NCBI GenBank assembly: GCA_030549175.1
Contig: JAUKUA010000004.1
Location: forward strand, 2,108,001-2,172,000
Length of the DNA: 64,000 bases
From: Lasiosphaeris hirsuta
Lineage: Eukaryota > Ascomycota > Sordariomycetes > Sordariales > Lasiosphaeriaceae
Reading direction: 5' to 3'
The notes below the pieces were generated by a model. That model had not been told where the DNA came from, did no database searches, and saw only the letters and a program-made list of their open reading frames with translations. Shown here piece by piece: positions 40,318-50,813 of this stretch. Numbering within the stretch: the first letter of the stretch is position 1; the number at the start of each line of letters is the position of its first letter. The position numbers were made by a program, and so were the translations under genes.

Positions 40318-42194
40318 TCAAAGGGATTTTTCCTGCAACGTAGCCCTGACACCCTCCAACTCAAGCTCCGGAATCTTCCCATACCCATCCTCCTCCTTCC
40401 CATAATCCTCCCTTAGCTCACGGTACTGCCTCTCCAGATCGGCAACCAGCCCCGGGGTCTGCTCATCCACATCCTCGCGCGCGAGCCGGATCTCAAGGTG
40501 TATACCGTCAAGTAGGCGGTTGACAAAGTACATGCGCTCGTGATCATCCCGGAAGCCGCCGCGGCGCACGCGGCGCTCGACGCGGATGCGCATCTGAGAC
40601 GCCAGCCGCTGGAGCGCACGCGTCTGGTCCATCTGCTGCAGCACAAAGATGGCCAAGCCCATGATCTCGATGGTCGCCTTGTCGTTCTCGCCCTTGACGG
40701 CCTCGGCCCGCTTCAGGAGACGCTGGATCTTGGCCAGCGTGCCCTCGAGCCAGAGCGGTCCCGAGCCGAGTATGACGTTGTAGAAGGCGACGAGGGACAG
40801 GGCTGTCGCGCTCTCGGCCCTCCCGTACGTGTTGACCAGCTGGATGTAGCACGGGATGGTCAGCTCGAGCATGTCGTTCAGCCTGTTTGCGTCGCTCTGC
40901 GACACGTCGTACAGGTCCTGCAGCAGCTTGGCGAGTGGTGCGTGCCGGTTGGGTGTCGATGTGGACGCGGCTGCCTCGAGGCGCGCAACGTCGCAGCACC
41001 CCCGCAGGAAATCGCCCGCCGTTTTCTTGCGTACCGTGGTGTCTTCCAGCTTACACATCTTGAAGGCGATGATGAGAGCATGGTCGGCAGGGAGAAGTAG
41101 TTGAGCGAGCGGACCATGGGCGCCACCTCGTCGCGGATGCTCTCCCACTCGAGTGCCGAGGCCGGGTCCTTGGACAGCTCCATGATGAGCGCCGCTGCCG
41201 CACCGTAGGCGTCTTCCCAGTCGTCGTCGACGACGCAGAACTCGTCATGCAGCGCCCAGATATCGCCCTGCGGCTCGGCGATGCTTGCCTCGCAGATGGC
41301 GCGCATGTTTTCCATCATGCTCTTGAGCGTGACCCTGCCAGTCGCTCTCGGGTTGGCCGGTGTTGACGAGGAGCCTGCTTGGCGCTGGGCTCGCCGTCGT
41401 CTCGGCGCTGTGCTCTCGTTCTTGACAATGTCCCATTTGGCGAAGCGGTTGTTATACATGTTCCGTGTCGCCCTAGCACCGAGCGATGCGCCCCGTCAGC
41501 ACAGGTTCAACGTCATGATTGCAGCAGGGCCGACATACCCCTTTAGAAAGCCGGCTACCTCCATCGCCCTCATCAGCTCCTGGAGCGTCAGGTTGAGATT
41601 GGGTTTGTCTGGCGCGTAGAGGAACTGGATGAGCGGCCGGCGCTCTTCCCATTCCTGCTCGCTGGGGCCTTCTTTCGATGGCCGTTGTTGTTGTTGTTGT
41701 TGTTGTTGTTGGGGGCTACCACTAGCCCTTGCTGTGCTAGCCCGAGACAACAGCACGTCCCCTGGACGGGCAGAAGCCCCAAAGGATAGGTCCCAAGACC
41801 CCGTCGTGCCAGAACCAGCGGCAGCTCCCGGTCCGGCTGAGCCTATCGGGAGGCTGCTATGTGTGTAGTGAGTATCATCGGCGTCCTGGCTGGGACCGAA
41901 CAGGTAGCTGTCCGTCGGAGCAGCATCGGCGCCGAGTAGGTCATCGGAATGCTGAGCATTGATATCCCAGCCGAGCGGAGGCACACTGCCGTCGTCGCCC
42001 ATGATCCAGTTGGAGAGGAGGTCCGGCTGAGACTGATCAGCGAACGGATCGGCTGATGCCTCGTCGCCGTATGAGTCCAAGGCAAGAGTCTTGGGCGTCT
42101 CAAACGTGTTGCTGAAGAGCACCCCGGAGTCGTAATCGCCCTGTCGCGGGCGTTTACTACAGCGGGGATTGCACACAGAGAGGTTGTCTGCCAT
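40318..42194 (-). pseudogene. Clr5-domain protein gene with one apparent frameshift
   Basis: Exon 1 is 42194-41539, the intron 41473-41538 (66 nt), exon 2 runs from 41472 to 40318. The splice joins WEERRPLIQFLYAPDKPNL and ELMRAMEVAGFLKG to ATRNMYNNRFAKWDIVKN, the Clr5 domain seen at the N-terminus of many fungal nuclear proteins. Here the domain starts at about residue 175, after a low-complexity region with nine Gln from a (GTT)9 run at 41684-41710. Near 41085 the frame changes: ...RSLNYFSLP is followed in another frame by DHALIIAFKMCKLEDTTVRKKTAG, which then stays open to the end. One missing base explains this. An intron with a weak GTCCGC donor could also skip the spot, but would remove well-formed coding sequence. 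It may be a sequence error, a recent mutation or a real pseudogene. Confidence 0.68.
41684..41710 (+). repeat. (GTT)9 triplet repeat encoding Gln9
   Basis: Nine pure GTT units on the plus strand, CAA/CAG-type Gln codons on the minus strand, inside the Clr5-domain gene. Confidence 0.92.
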
Positions 42195-43714
42195 CAGGGA
42201 AGTAATCAGTTGGAACGCGACGAAGGAAAAGAGGGGGAGCGTGCTGGTAGAAAACGGGATGCGTAGCGGAGGGAGGTGGTACCACCGGGACGTCTCGGCG
42301 GTTGGCGAGTAGGAGCCAAGCATCATAAATATGAGGTACTTGTCGGCGATGGCAACCTTTTTCAATGAGCTAAGGGGGGTATGGGAGCTGCAGAGCACTT
42401 TCTGAGGGGCCAATCAATCTTGTGAACGAGGCATCCAAGTTGCATTGACCAGCGCCCGAGTAGTGTGGCATGACGCATTGGTTATGAGGTTGACTGCTTT
42501 GTCTAAACAGAACCATAGGGGGCGCGGCAGCATATTGGGGAGCTTGCTGTTAGGGCTGCAAAAAAACAAGGCATCTGAGGCTGAAAGCCAAGACAACTTG
42601 GCTCCAGTCACTTGGCACTCCTGTTCATGTGGGGGGGGACTAAGGCGGGGGGAGAGGCGTTGTTGTGAGTGCAAGTGGGTTGACTTTGTGCACTTTCTCA
42701 CAAAGATGCACTTGGGCTAGGCAGAATGTCTCAGAGTTGGAACGCCCCGTTGAAACGCCCACTTTGTTCGCGCAGAGGTCAACAGAGGGGGAGGGGGGGT
42801 TTGCAACTCGGGTTTGCAACTCGGGTTTGCAACTCGGAGGTTTTGATCTGGGCACGTACCAGCCACAATTCTATTCTCGATTTAAGGCCGGCAGCTTTCG
42901 TTAAAACTGTGCTCTTTTTTTCTCGTCACTGTGGGACAGACTGAAGAGATGTGCTGGCGCGAGAAAGTGTCGTCGTATCTAGAACCCACGTCAACCTTTT
43001 CGTGGGATAGCCCTCACTGTCATGTTACCAGCGGCCATTTACATAGTTTGGGCTTCTAAGGAAACAAATATAAATATGGAATAACTACCTCACCTTGTTC
43101 TCCCCGTGCTAGTTCTGCAAGAAGCCAAGGCACTGACCTCTGTAGTCTCTTTGCAACGGCTCAATTGCTAGTCTAGATCGAACCTCTAATCCCGATCGGC
43201 ACCATGAGCAAACCCCTCCAAGTCCCGCCCACCCAAGGGTGCCAAAACACTAGGTACTTCTCACGGTCTTACGTGCCTCATTTGTAGTGGCCGGGCTGAC
43301 GGACATCACACTCTCAGGACGACCAGTCACTCCAACCGGAAGCTGGACTCGCGCCTGGCTGAATCTGCTGCGCGAGTCGCAAGCTACACCCATGACAACA
43401 TATTTATGAGAATTCCTGCTCCTCCCGTCGATGGTATACAAAGGGCAGGGGCCTACAAGGCCCGGATCGAGGTTGAGATTCGAAGGAGCGGTGCTTAGTC
43501 ATGCGGCAGCGCTGTGGTTTGCCTGCCCTGGATGTAACGTTAGTAGTTTAGTACCTAGGGGGACTATTCTCGAAAGATGTGGCCAGTCGGGCCTTGGCTT
43601 GGCGCTCCACTTGAGTACTTACCAAAGAGACGGCAGTGTCCTAGCTGAGTGAGAGACATTATTGGGTTGTCACGTCGCACCGGAACCCTAGGTCCATCAT
43701 CCATCCAAACCACA
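42195..43714. other. Divergent intergenic region with a 3 x 13 bp repeat
   Basis: 1.5 kb between the divergent starts of the Clr5-domain gene and the intact HET gene. At 42797-42835 three perfect 13-bp units (gggtttgcaactc) stand in tandem. No gene recognised. Confidence 0.55.
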
Positions 43715-45654
43715 ATGAATTGCATTGGTTGCAAACAGCCGCCTGGTCTCCCAGCCAGTCAAACCAGGTGGAAATGCAGCTTCCAAGAACTGTCGGACGG
43801 CTCGGCGGCCGGTTGCGACAAGTGCACCTTCGTGCTTGCCATTTGCGACTGCCTGAGGCGAGACCTGAAAACAGAGCGTAGTCCCCTCACTGCCGTTGTC
43901 CTGGCAGGGAGCTACGTGCTGGTGTCTGGTTTCCGCCCCGGCCCGGGAATCCTCGTCGAAATATTTGGCCAGAAGAGCGAATCCGAAAACCCACTGGGCA
44001 TCCGTAACATTTCCCGCCGCCTCCCCGGCCACACCCAGTCGGCAGAGACGCTGAAATCCATCAGGTCTTGGATCGAGAGCTGCGCGAACAAGCACCCGGG
44101 ATGCAGGCCCCCAAGCAGCCGGCCTCGGTTGAGCCCCCGCAGACTGCTCGACATCACGAACGGAAGCGTCGTCCTGCGCGAGCACCCTAACCCACAGCGA
44201 TACGCCTGTCTCAGCCACTGCTGGGGCTCCGGCGCCTACGTGAGCATCGTCAAGACCACCGTGGCCACGCTCGACGAATTCATGACGCGCGGGATCCCCT
44301 GGGACAGCCTGACCAAGACCTTCCAGGACACCATCACCCTGTGCCGCGCCCTCGACATGTCGCACATCTGGATCGACTCCATGTGCATCATCCAAGACAG
44401 CGACGCCGACTGGCGCGAGCAGGCCGCCCAGATGGCCGACATCTACGCCAACGCCTTCCTGACCGTCGCCGCCTCGCGCGCCAGCGACGGCTCCATGGGC
44501 CTCTTTACCGCCCCGGACCCCGTCTGGGTTGGCACCCCGGTTCCCAGCTACGGCGACACGTACGTGCGCCAGATGATACCCGCCTTCCCGACCTACAACT
44601 CGACCGACCTCTTCAGCCCCGAGTGGCCGCTGATAAGCCGTGGCTGGGTCTACCAGGAGATGCAGCTCTCGGCGCGCGTCCTATCCTTTGGGCCCATCCA
44701 GGCCGTCTGGAAGTGTCGGCAGGCCGAGTGGGACGAGACTGGCCGTGACAAGCAGGCCGGCTACGACGACGACGAGGCGGGGAGTTCCAATAACTGGTAC
44801 GTGACGCCCCTTAGCCATCAAATGGCATCATCTATTTTGACAGTTTGAGTTTGGGCGCGCACAGGGGCACGGGCAGCGCCAAGGACCCGGCCAAGTATTG
44901 GCACCGCGTGATCGAAGAGTATGCCGGTCTCAAGCTCACCTTTGCTTCCGATCGGATGATTGCCCTCTCTGCCGTAACCAAGCGGATGGAGGAGAAGCGA
45001 GCGGCAACCAAGGACCGATATCTCGCGGGCCTGTGGGAGAAGACGTTCCTGGACGACGTCGCATGGATGGTGGTGCCGGCCAGCCTTGACAAGCAGCCCA
45101 AGAGCGGCCATCTCCCCTCCTGGTCCTGGGCATCGGTCAGCTTGCGTGTCATGTATCGCGGGCCCTTCACAGCCAAGCTCGCGCGGGTACACGAGGTCTC
45201 GTATGCGGCGCGCGGCCCCAGCCATCTGGGCGATGCCGCCGAGGCGGCTGTCACGCTGGAGGCTATCCTGCTCGATGTCAGCCGCCTGGGTCGACATTTC
45301 CCGCCAGAGCACGCCATGGACACGTGGGATCTGACGGACCACATCCAAGTTCGGAAATTCATGCCCGACTCCGGAGCAGGGGATCCGCTGCCAGTGCCTG
45401 ACGGCCTGCCTGACGGGTCGAGGTATGTCGTTCCCATTGGCATCAATACAGATTACGATGGTACCCCTGATGTGCCGGCCATACTTGTGGGGAAGAAGGA
45501 AGGCAGTAATAACCTGTACGAGCGCATCGGGTTTGTGAAGCTTGGTGTCCCCAATGGCAATTTGAAGTATGAAAAAAGCATGAAGGAGGAACTTACAGAA
45601 AGGTTGGTTGTTGTTTTTGGGTCTTTGCCAAAATCACACATCATCTTAGTTTGA
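43715..45654 (+). CDS. HET-domain protein, intact
   Basis: Exons 43715-44796 and 44865-45654 give 623 aa; the 68-nt intron restores NNWGTGSAKDPAKYWHRVIEEY. HET domain from about residue 163: RYACLSHCWG, TFQDTITLCRALDMSHIWIDSMCIIQD (about 205-231), QMADIYANAFLTVAAS. The later blocks are also in place: WPLISRGWVYQEMQLSARVLSFG, LTFASDRMIALSAVTKRM, DRYLAGLWEKTFLDDVAWMV and PSWSWASVS. An N-terminal Cys cluster (CIGC, CSF, CDKC) precedes it. HET-domain proteins trigger cell death on fusion of genetically unlike hyphae or in other self/non-self reactions; the partner is unknown. No stop or frameshift is seen, in contrast with the two other HET loci here. Confidence 0.88.
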
Positions 45655-45881
45655 TAGACTCGAAAAAGGCGTTTCGGGATTCACAAGGAGGCGTATTTGG
45701 TATTCTAGCGCAAAAATGCGTACTTTGTATTTCACAAGGTGTTTTTGCCAGCAAAGCAGGGCATTTTGTTTCATTCGAAAAGGCATTTTTGCCATTTGAA
45801 ACTAACTACGGCTTTGAATCTTGTATTGAGGCATTCTCAGCCGCCAAGAAGAACTCATCAAGAAACGGCCGAGGTCCTCCA
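45655..45881. repeat. Short imperfect repeats between convergent genes
   Basis: 227 bp between the HET and E3 ligase stop codons, containing four or five loose copies of a ttcacaagg-gtttttgcc-like motif (about 45658-45800). It forms the 3' flank of both genes. Confidence 0.45.
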
Positions 45882-48602
45882 TCAATCCACCAAATCCCAG
45901 AACGGAAGTTCACCCGGAATTCCCGCACCACCGTGCTTGAGTCTCAGGTGGCTATAACAATGGTCAGCAGACTCAAACCAGTTCAGGCACACCCAGCAGA
46001 TGTCTCTGTGGCAGCACCCGCACAAAATGTGGTTACAACCACCAATCTTCTCAATGGGCGCCTCACAATAGGGGCAGTCCTGGACCCCCTTCTCCTCCTT
46101 CCATTTCTTGAGCGCCTCATATCCGCCCGATTTCTCGTCCTGGTGCTCGGCGCAAGTCTTACCCCAGTGGGCCGCGTGGCAACTGGTGCAAACCACCGTC
46201 ACGCACTCGGGGCACGTGAACGGGCGTGCGGCCTCGGACGGCGTCACCTTGTAGATCTGCGTGCAGTCCGGCGTGGGGCAGTACCGGTACTTCTGCGGGT
46301 TGCGGCTGACGTGGGCTGCAAACGATTTCTCGAGAACTTCTTCGAATGTGCTAGAAAGTAGCAGGCTTTGCAGTTCGGCGAGGGTGATGATTTTGCTGCA
46401 CGAGCCGTAAGGGTTGCCGCCGCCGCACTGGATGCGGAACGTCTTGTCGGCGATGCCCGCGAAGCAGAAGTCATCGAAGCAGTCCTCGCAGTACATATGG
46501 CCGCAGCTGGTTTGGATCGGGTACTCAGCCTCGGCCGTGCACATAACACAGGTGGCACCGGCACCCTCTCCGGCTTTAGCCATGGCTCCGGGGGCCTCGC
46601 CCAGGCCCAGCTTCTTGACCATTCCAAGTGCGATTCTGTAGTCCTTCGGGGAGCCAGCAATCAGAATTCTTTTCGGCTTGGAGATGACATCCAACGTCGC
46701 TCTTCGCGGAAGGGCCGTTGTGATTTGCTTGAAACCGCCACCGAGTGCCCATCGAACCTCTCCACCATTGAGTTCGATGATGTTGAATGTAGACACATTC
46801 TTCGTGATCATCCGGGCGATATGACCCTCCGCTGCCTTGCACTGCCTCTCTGGCCCGTAGAGATATACGCGCGACATTCTCTTGTTTTTGACAATGGCAA
46901 TGCCGAGTAACAGCTCCAAGTGCTGGACCTGGGAGGAGAGGCTTCCCGGGCCATTGGCCTCAAACGATGGTGACCACAGCACATCAACCCCATCCATCGC
47001 CACCTTGCCCGTCAGCAGTCTCTCAAGGGTCTTGTTGGCTTCGGCAACTGCCTCGCTGTCTTCTCCTTCCAACTTCAGGGTCCGGTACGAATGAACTGGG
47101 GGGAAAGCGTTGAAGGCAATGCTCTTTCTCTGCCAGCTCTGATTGAGCGACAGGGCCTCTGGCAAGATGGCGCGGTAAATCCGATCGGAAACCCGGAACC
47201 GGACAGAGTAGACAGCATCGGCCGAGATCTTGACGTTGCCGCCAAAGGGAAGTCGGTATCGACGCAGAAGTTCCGCTGCCTTGAGAGCATCGCCCTCTTC
47301 TAGGAAGCGCGCTTTGACTCTGGCACGCTTGCCGTTGGCGCTTACTGACCCGTCCCACCATTCCAGGCGGCCAATCTGGGCCATCTTCGACCTGACCATG
47401 GCGTATGCCCTCGCAGGATCGTAGAGGGGATGAGGCGGAATCGCCAGTTCAACATGTTGAGGCCGAAAGAATTTGGGAACATCCCAAAGGATATCGTGTC
47501 TTTTAGCCTCGGCTGGAACACCTGTGAGCATGAGCGTCCAGGTCGGTCGGCCGAATCTGTTGTTGCTCGAGCTGAGCGGCGTGGTCTGAGCAGGGCAGCT
47601 CAAGACTTTGCATGTGCCCTTTTGAAACAGGCCGAGGACTGTCTTGGCAGATCCCTCGGTCTTGAAGTTGAGCCAGACGGTCTTTGACGGCTTGTACCAT
47701 GAGCAATTGATTCTCTTGCACTCGACCTTGTGTGAGTTCTGTATGCTCGGCATAGCCACGCTGATCTGCACAGCTTGGATCCGGGTGCCTTTGATAAAGA
47801 TGGGACTCCTCGAGGTGATGGTGCAGACTCGGCTGGCAAAGGACGGGTCTTCAACGCGGATGTCGGCAATGCATGATTCCTCGACATCTCGAGGGAACAC
47901 ACGAATGCAGCCAGTGTCGACCTCAAAGTTCAAACCCTCCAGCAGCGCCGCTACCGTGGCGGGTGAGGTTCCCAGAGGAAGATGTGTCAGACGAACGGCA
48001 GAGTAGTCGGACTGAACCGACGACTTCAAGACGCCAGCGCCATCGCCAAATTCCACGATAGCGCCGCCAAATTCTCGGAGCCAGCTTGTAGAGGTGACTT
48101 CGGGTTCCTAGAATAGCTCAGCAATCTGAACAGCTGGGGAGACGGTAAGAAATGTGGACCGTCAATCATACCCCTCCTGTGGTGAGCAGATGCAGGTTTT
48201 CAAATTCTCGGAGCAAATTTGTGAGCGTGACCTCGGGCTCCTAGGGAGCCACGCCCGCGTCAGCTCGGCAACAACAGCTGAGAAGATGGCAAGAATGTGG
48301 GCTGTCAATCATACCTTTCCTGCGGTGAGATGATTCAGGTTTCTGTCCGACCTTTTCGGGGCAGGTTTGTTGTTGTCCGCCCGGGGATGTGCGAAGGAAC
48401 ATTTGTCGCCTTTTCGGCAACTGCCAAGGAGAAAATAATGGCAAGTCACGGTCGATCTTGAGGTGGGAAAGGGAGCGGCTCCCTGGGGCGTGGGAATGTG
48501 ATCGAAGGTGCAGCTTTCGCCATTGCGGCAGCTGCCTCGCAGAAAGAACAGGCAGGGACCCTTGCTGGGAGGTAGAGGAGGAAGTTGATTTTGGTGATCC
48601 AT
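45882..48602 (-). CDS. RBR-type E3 ubiquitin ligase with CCCH zinc fingers
   Basis: Exons 48602-48315, 48240-48172 and 48107-45882, all phase 0, give 860 aa. N-terminus: two CCCH fingers (CLFFLRGSCRNGESCTFDH and CHYFLLGSCRKGDKCSFAH, C-x7-C-x5-C-x3-H). Middle: RRM-like and KH-like segments (AVRLTHLPLGTSPATVAALL; GGFKQITTALPRR). C-terminus: RING1 (CVMC...CGHMYCEDCF), in-between-RING (CPTPDC...CPECVTVVCTSCH) and RING2 (CPYCEAPIEKIGGCNHILCG) with the catalytic Cys of RBR ligases. RBR enzymes form a ubiquitin thioester on RING2. CCCH fingers and RRM-like parts suggest RNA or mRNP targets; inferred. The 69-nt second exon repeats the start of exon 3 and arose by tandem duplication (see findings). 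Confidence 0.86.
48070..48345 (-). repeat. Tandem duplication of an exon-end/intron/exon-start unit
   Basis: Two direct copies of about 135 bp on the minus strand. Each has exon end (CTCACCRCAGGA..), donor GTATGATTGAC, similar intron body with CAGCTGTT and GAGCT near the end, acceptor CTAG, and exon start GARCCCGARGTCAC...CTCCGAGAATTTG. The second copy's exon end and the first copy's exon start together form the 69-nt exon 2. Confidence 0.88.
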
Positions 48603-48603
48603 T

Positions 48604-48780
48604 GTTGGATTAGTCGTCGTTTAATGTGATGTGTGATGGATTAGCCGTCGTTTAATGCCAGTGTGATGGATTAGTCGTCGTTTAATGCCAGTGTGCTGGC
48701 TTAGTCGTTGATTAATGACAGTGTGCTGGCTTAGTCGTCGTTTAATGTGTTGGATTAGCCGTCGCTCAATGTGTTGGGCT
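48604..48780 (+). repeat. Minisatellite, units of about 30 bp
   Basis: Six to seven imperfect units with core ggattagtcgtcgtttaatg, some followed by ccagtgtgctgg. It starts at the start codon of the E3 ligase gene and so lies in its promoter/leader. Confidence 0.88.
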
Positions 48781-50396
48781 GGGGCGGATGAAAGGACTGA
48801 TTTTTTTCTGGAAAGGAAGACGGACTGGAAAAGAAGGTGGACCGGATTAACTGGAGAGGAAGATGAACAGGAAGGTCTAAGGCCACCAACGGTGAAAAGT
48901 GGTGCTAAGCGAACGCTAAGGCTAACAAATGCCAGGCTGGCAGGTTGGCAGGCTGGGAGTGAACCTATGCCTCGGATGGAGTATTATGGCAGGGCCACAT
49001 CTGCAGGCACCTGTTGGAGGTGCCCCTTCCCACTGGGGAAGTTGCCCTTCCACTAGAGCCCACGGTAAGCGAGGCCACTAGTCAGGCCTATCTGTATAGG
49101 ATTTGTAGGGCTTTTTCCTTTTCTTTCTATATACATAATACATACACTTTACCCAGAGTTTGGCTCCCTTGCGTGTGTGTGTGTCACCCCCAATAGTACC
49201 TGCCGACAGGGTAAGTATTTATACCATGGGAGGTGCCTTATCTACCCTACCTAGGTGAGTGGTTATGATATCGAAGAATATAATAGTAGAAGGCATGTGA
49301 TAGAGTGAATATATTGTGCCAACGATCTCGTGGTAACCGTGAAGGACTTCGAAGCACTTAGCCTGATCCCAACTACGCCAGCTTCCTAAGGAAAGGATGC
49401 CGGCATTCCAAGTGAATCCTAGGAACTGAAGATATGAATTACCTAGACATTAGATTATTGACGTAACTAGGCCTCCATGTCATCACGGTGACTAGATAAG
49501 AAATAGTGTCGCACAAGAATACTAGAGTCTGGAGTACCTTATGCAGCCCGCTCAGCACGCTCTAGAGCATATCGCTATGCGGGAGCCACGCCCCCTTGTG
49601 CAACAGTACCTTAGTACCTACCTATATAGTCTCACCCGACAACTTATTCTGTCCGAGTCCGTATCAGTCGCAGATCCTGAGCTGGGGGTGAGCCGCACTG
49701 AGGGCCGCCTGAGCCGAAATTTGCCCCCGCTATACTTGCCGTGACCATAAATGGGGCGGTGTGCTGCAAGGAAATCTATGCCCAACTTTGGGACACCGGC
49801 GCCCCTGCATATTAGGGTGGCTTTCTCTAGCTACGTGACTACCGTTTTCTCTTTCCCACCCGAGAAATCACCGTTAACATTACGAGTTAATTAAAACTTC
49901 AAACTGTATGCGCTCTACCGAACTATCTAGTACAGGCACTGCTATTAACTAGGAATGGAGTGGGAAGAGAGGTCTACCATCATCCTTCGGCTCCACAACA
50001 GAGACGGCGAACCCGAACGTCGCATCAGCATACAGAGCACTGCTGCTACCAACATACCACTATTAACAAGAAGCATTGCAATTGCCTCAACAACCGTCTT
50101 ATCTCATACCCCCTATAGTATTTCAGCCAAGCCAGAACAAGCCTTACAGCGAATCCTGGCGAGCGCTTCCTGTCCGCATTTCCCCCATCCTCCCCATCTA
50201 GGTTTTCCACATCGAAACGGGGTGGAGCTACCAAATGCTAGAGATTCCGCACTACCCTGAACCGGGGCTGAAGGATGGAGTGACAACGGCGGACCCCTCG
50301 CACGTGTTCAAGTACACATCCCTCCACGAGCGCCGTGTGGTGAGGATAAGTTGGCAACAGAGTCGAACCTGCCAGGCTACAGTGATTCGCTTTCCA
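48781..50396. other. Unassigned repeat-rich region
   Basis: 1.6 kb with mixed composition and AT-rich parts. A stretch at 49012-49200 starts TGTTGGAGGTGCCCC, a start seen in some fungal copia-type LTRs, but no matching end or target duplication could be fixed. Open frames at 49541-49744 and 49955-50260 have no recognisable domain. Confidence 0.35.
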
Positions 50397-50813
50397 TCAA
50401 TATGACATGCTTCTGCCTCTGGCCATTTTGCTTCGTGGAGATGGCTCAGCTACCGGAAGGGGGTATTCTGGCCAGGTCTCATCGAAATAATCCCAAACAT
50501 CTTCTGGAATCCATTTTCCAATGTCATACTCTTCATTATCGCTGAAGCACGGTGACTGGTTGTCTATAGGGCTGATAATAGGGCTGGAGTCGGGTGCAGG
50601 TTTAGTTATCTTGGCCGGCTTTGGTGCTGGTGTAGTTGGCTGTGGGGCTGGCTGTGAAACTGACGAGGACTGGCTGAGACTATTGGGTCTGTGCGGGGCG
50701 GTGTATGACAGCATTTCGACGAAATTTTCGAGTTCGTCAGGTGAGAGAGGGTTGCCTGCTGGCACTTTCAACTGCTGTTTGCGACCGCGCAGAGCCTTGC
50801 GCGTGCCAGCCAT
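50397..50813 (-). CDS. Hypothetical Pro/Ser-rich acidic-tailed protein
   Basis: Intact single-exon frame of 138 aa with balanced codon use in an otherwise decayed region. N-terminus is basic (MAGTRKALRGRKQQLKVP), the middle is a Pro/Thr/Lys-rich low-complexity stretch (PAPQPTTPAPKPAKITKP), and the C-terminal third is acidic and aromatic (DNEEYDIGKWIPEDVWDYFD). It is likely cytosolic or nuclear, with no signal peptide or membrane span. Could be a real orphan gene or the residue of a mobile element; no family recognised. Confidence 0.4.
   Translation of the reverse strand: MAGTRKALRGRKQQLKVPAGNPLSPDELENFVEMLSYTAPHRPNSLSQSSSVSQPAPQPTTPAPKPAKITKPAPDSSPIISPIDNQSPCFSDNEEYDIGKWIPEDVWDYFDETWPEYPLPVAEPSPRSKMARGRSMSY

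Noticed and set aside
49012..49200. Possible solo copia-type LTR starting TGTTGGAGGTGCCCC
   Set aside because: No matching CA-type end with a 5-bp target duplication could be fixed, and no second copy is in the window. A genome-wide repeat search would decide.
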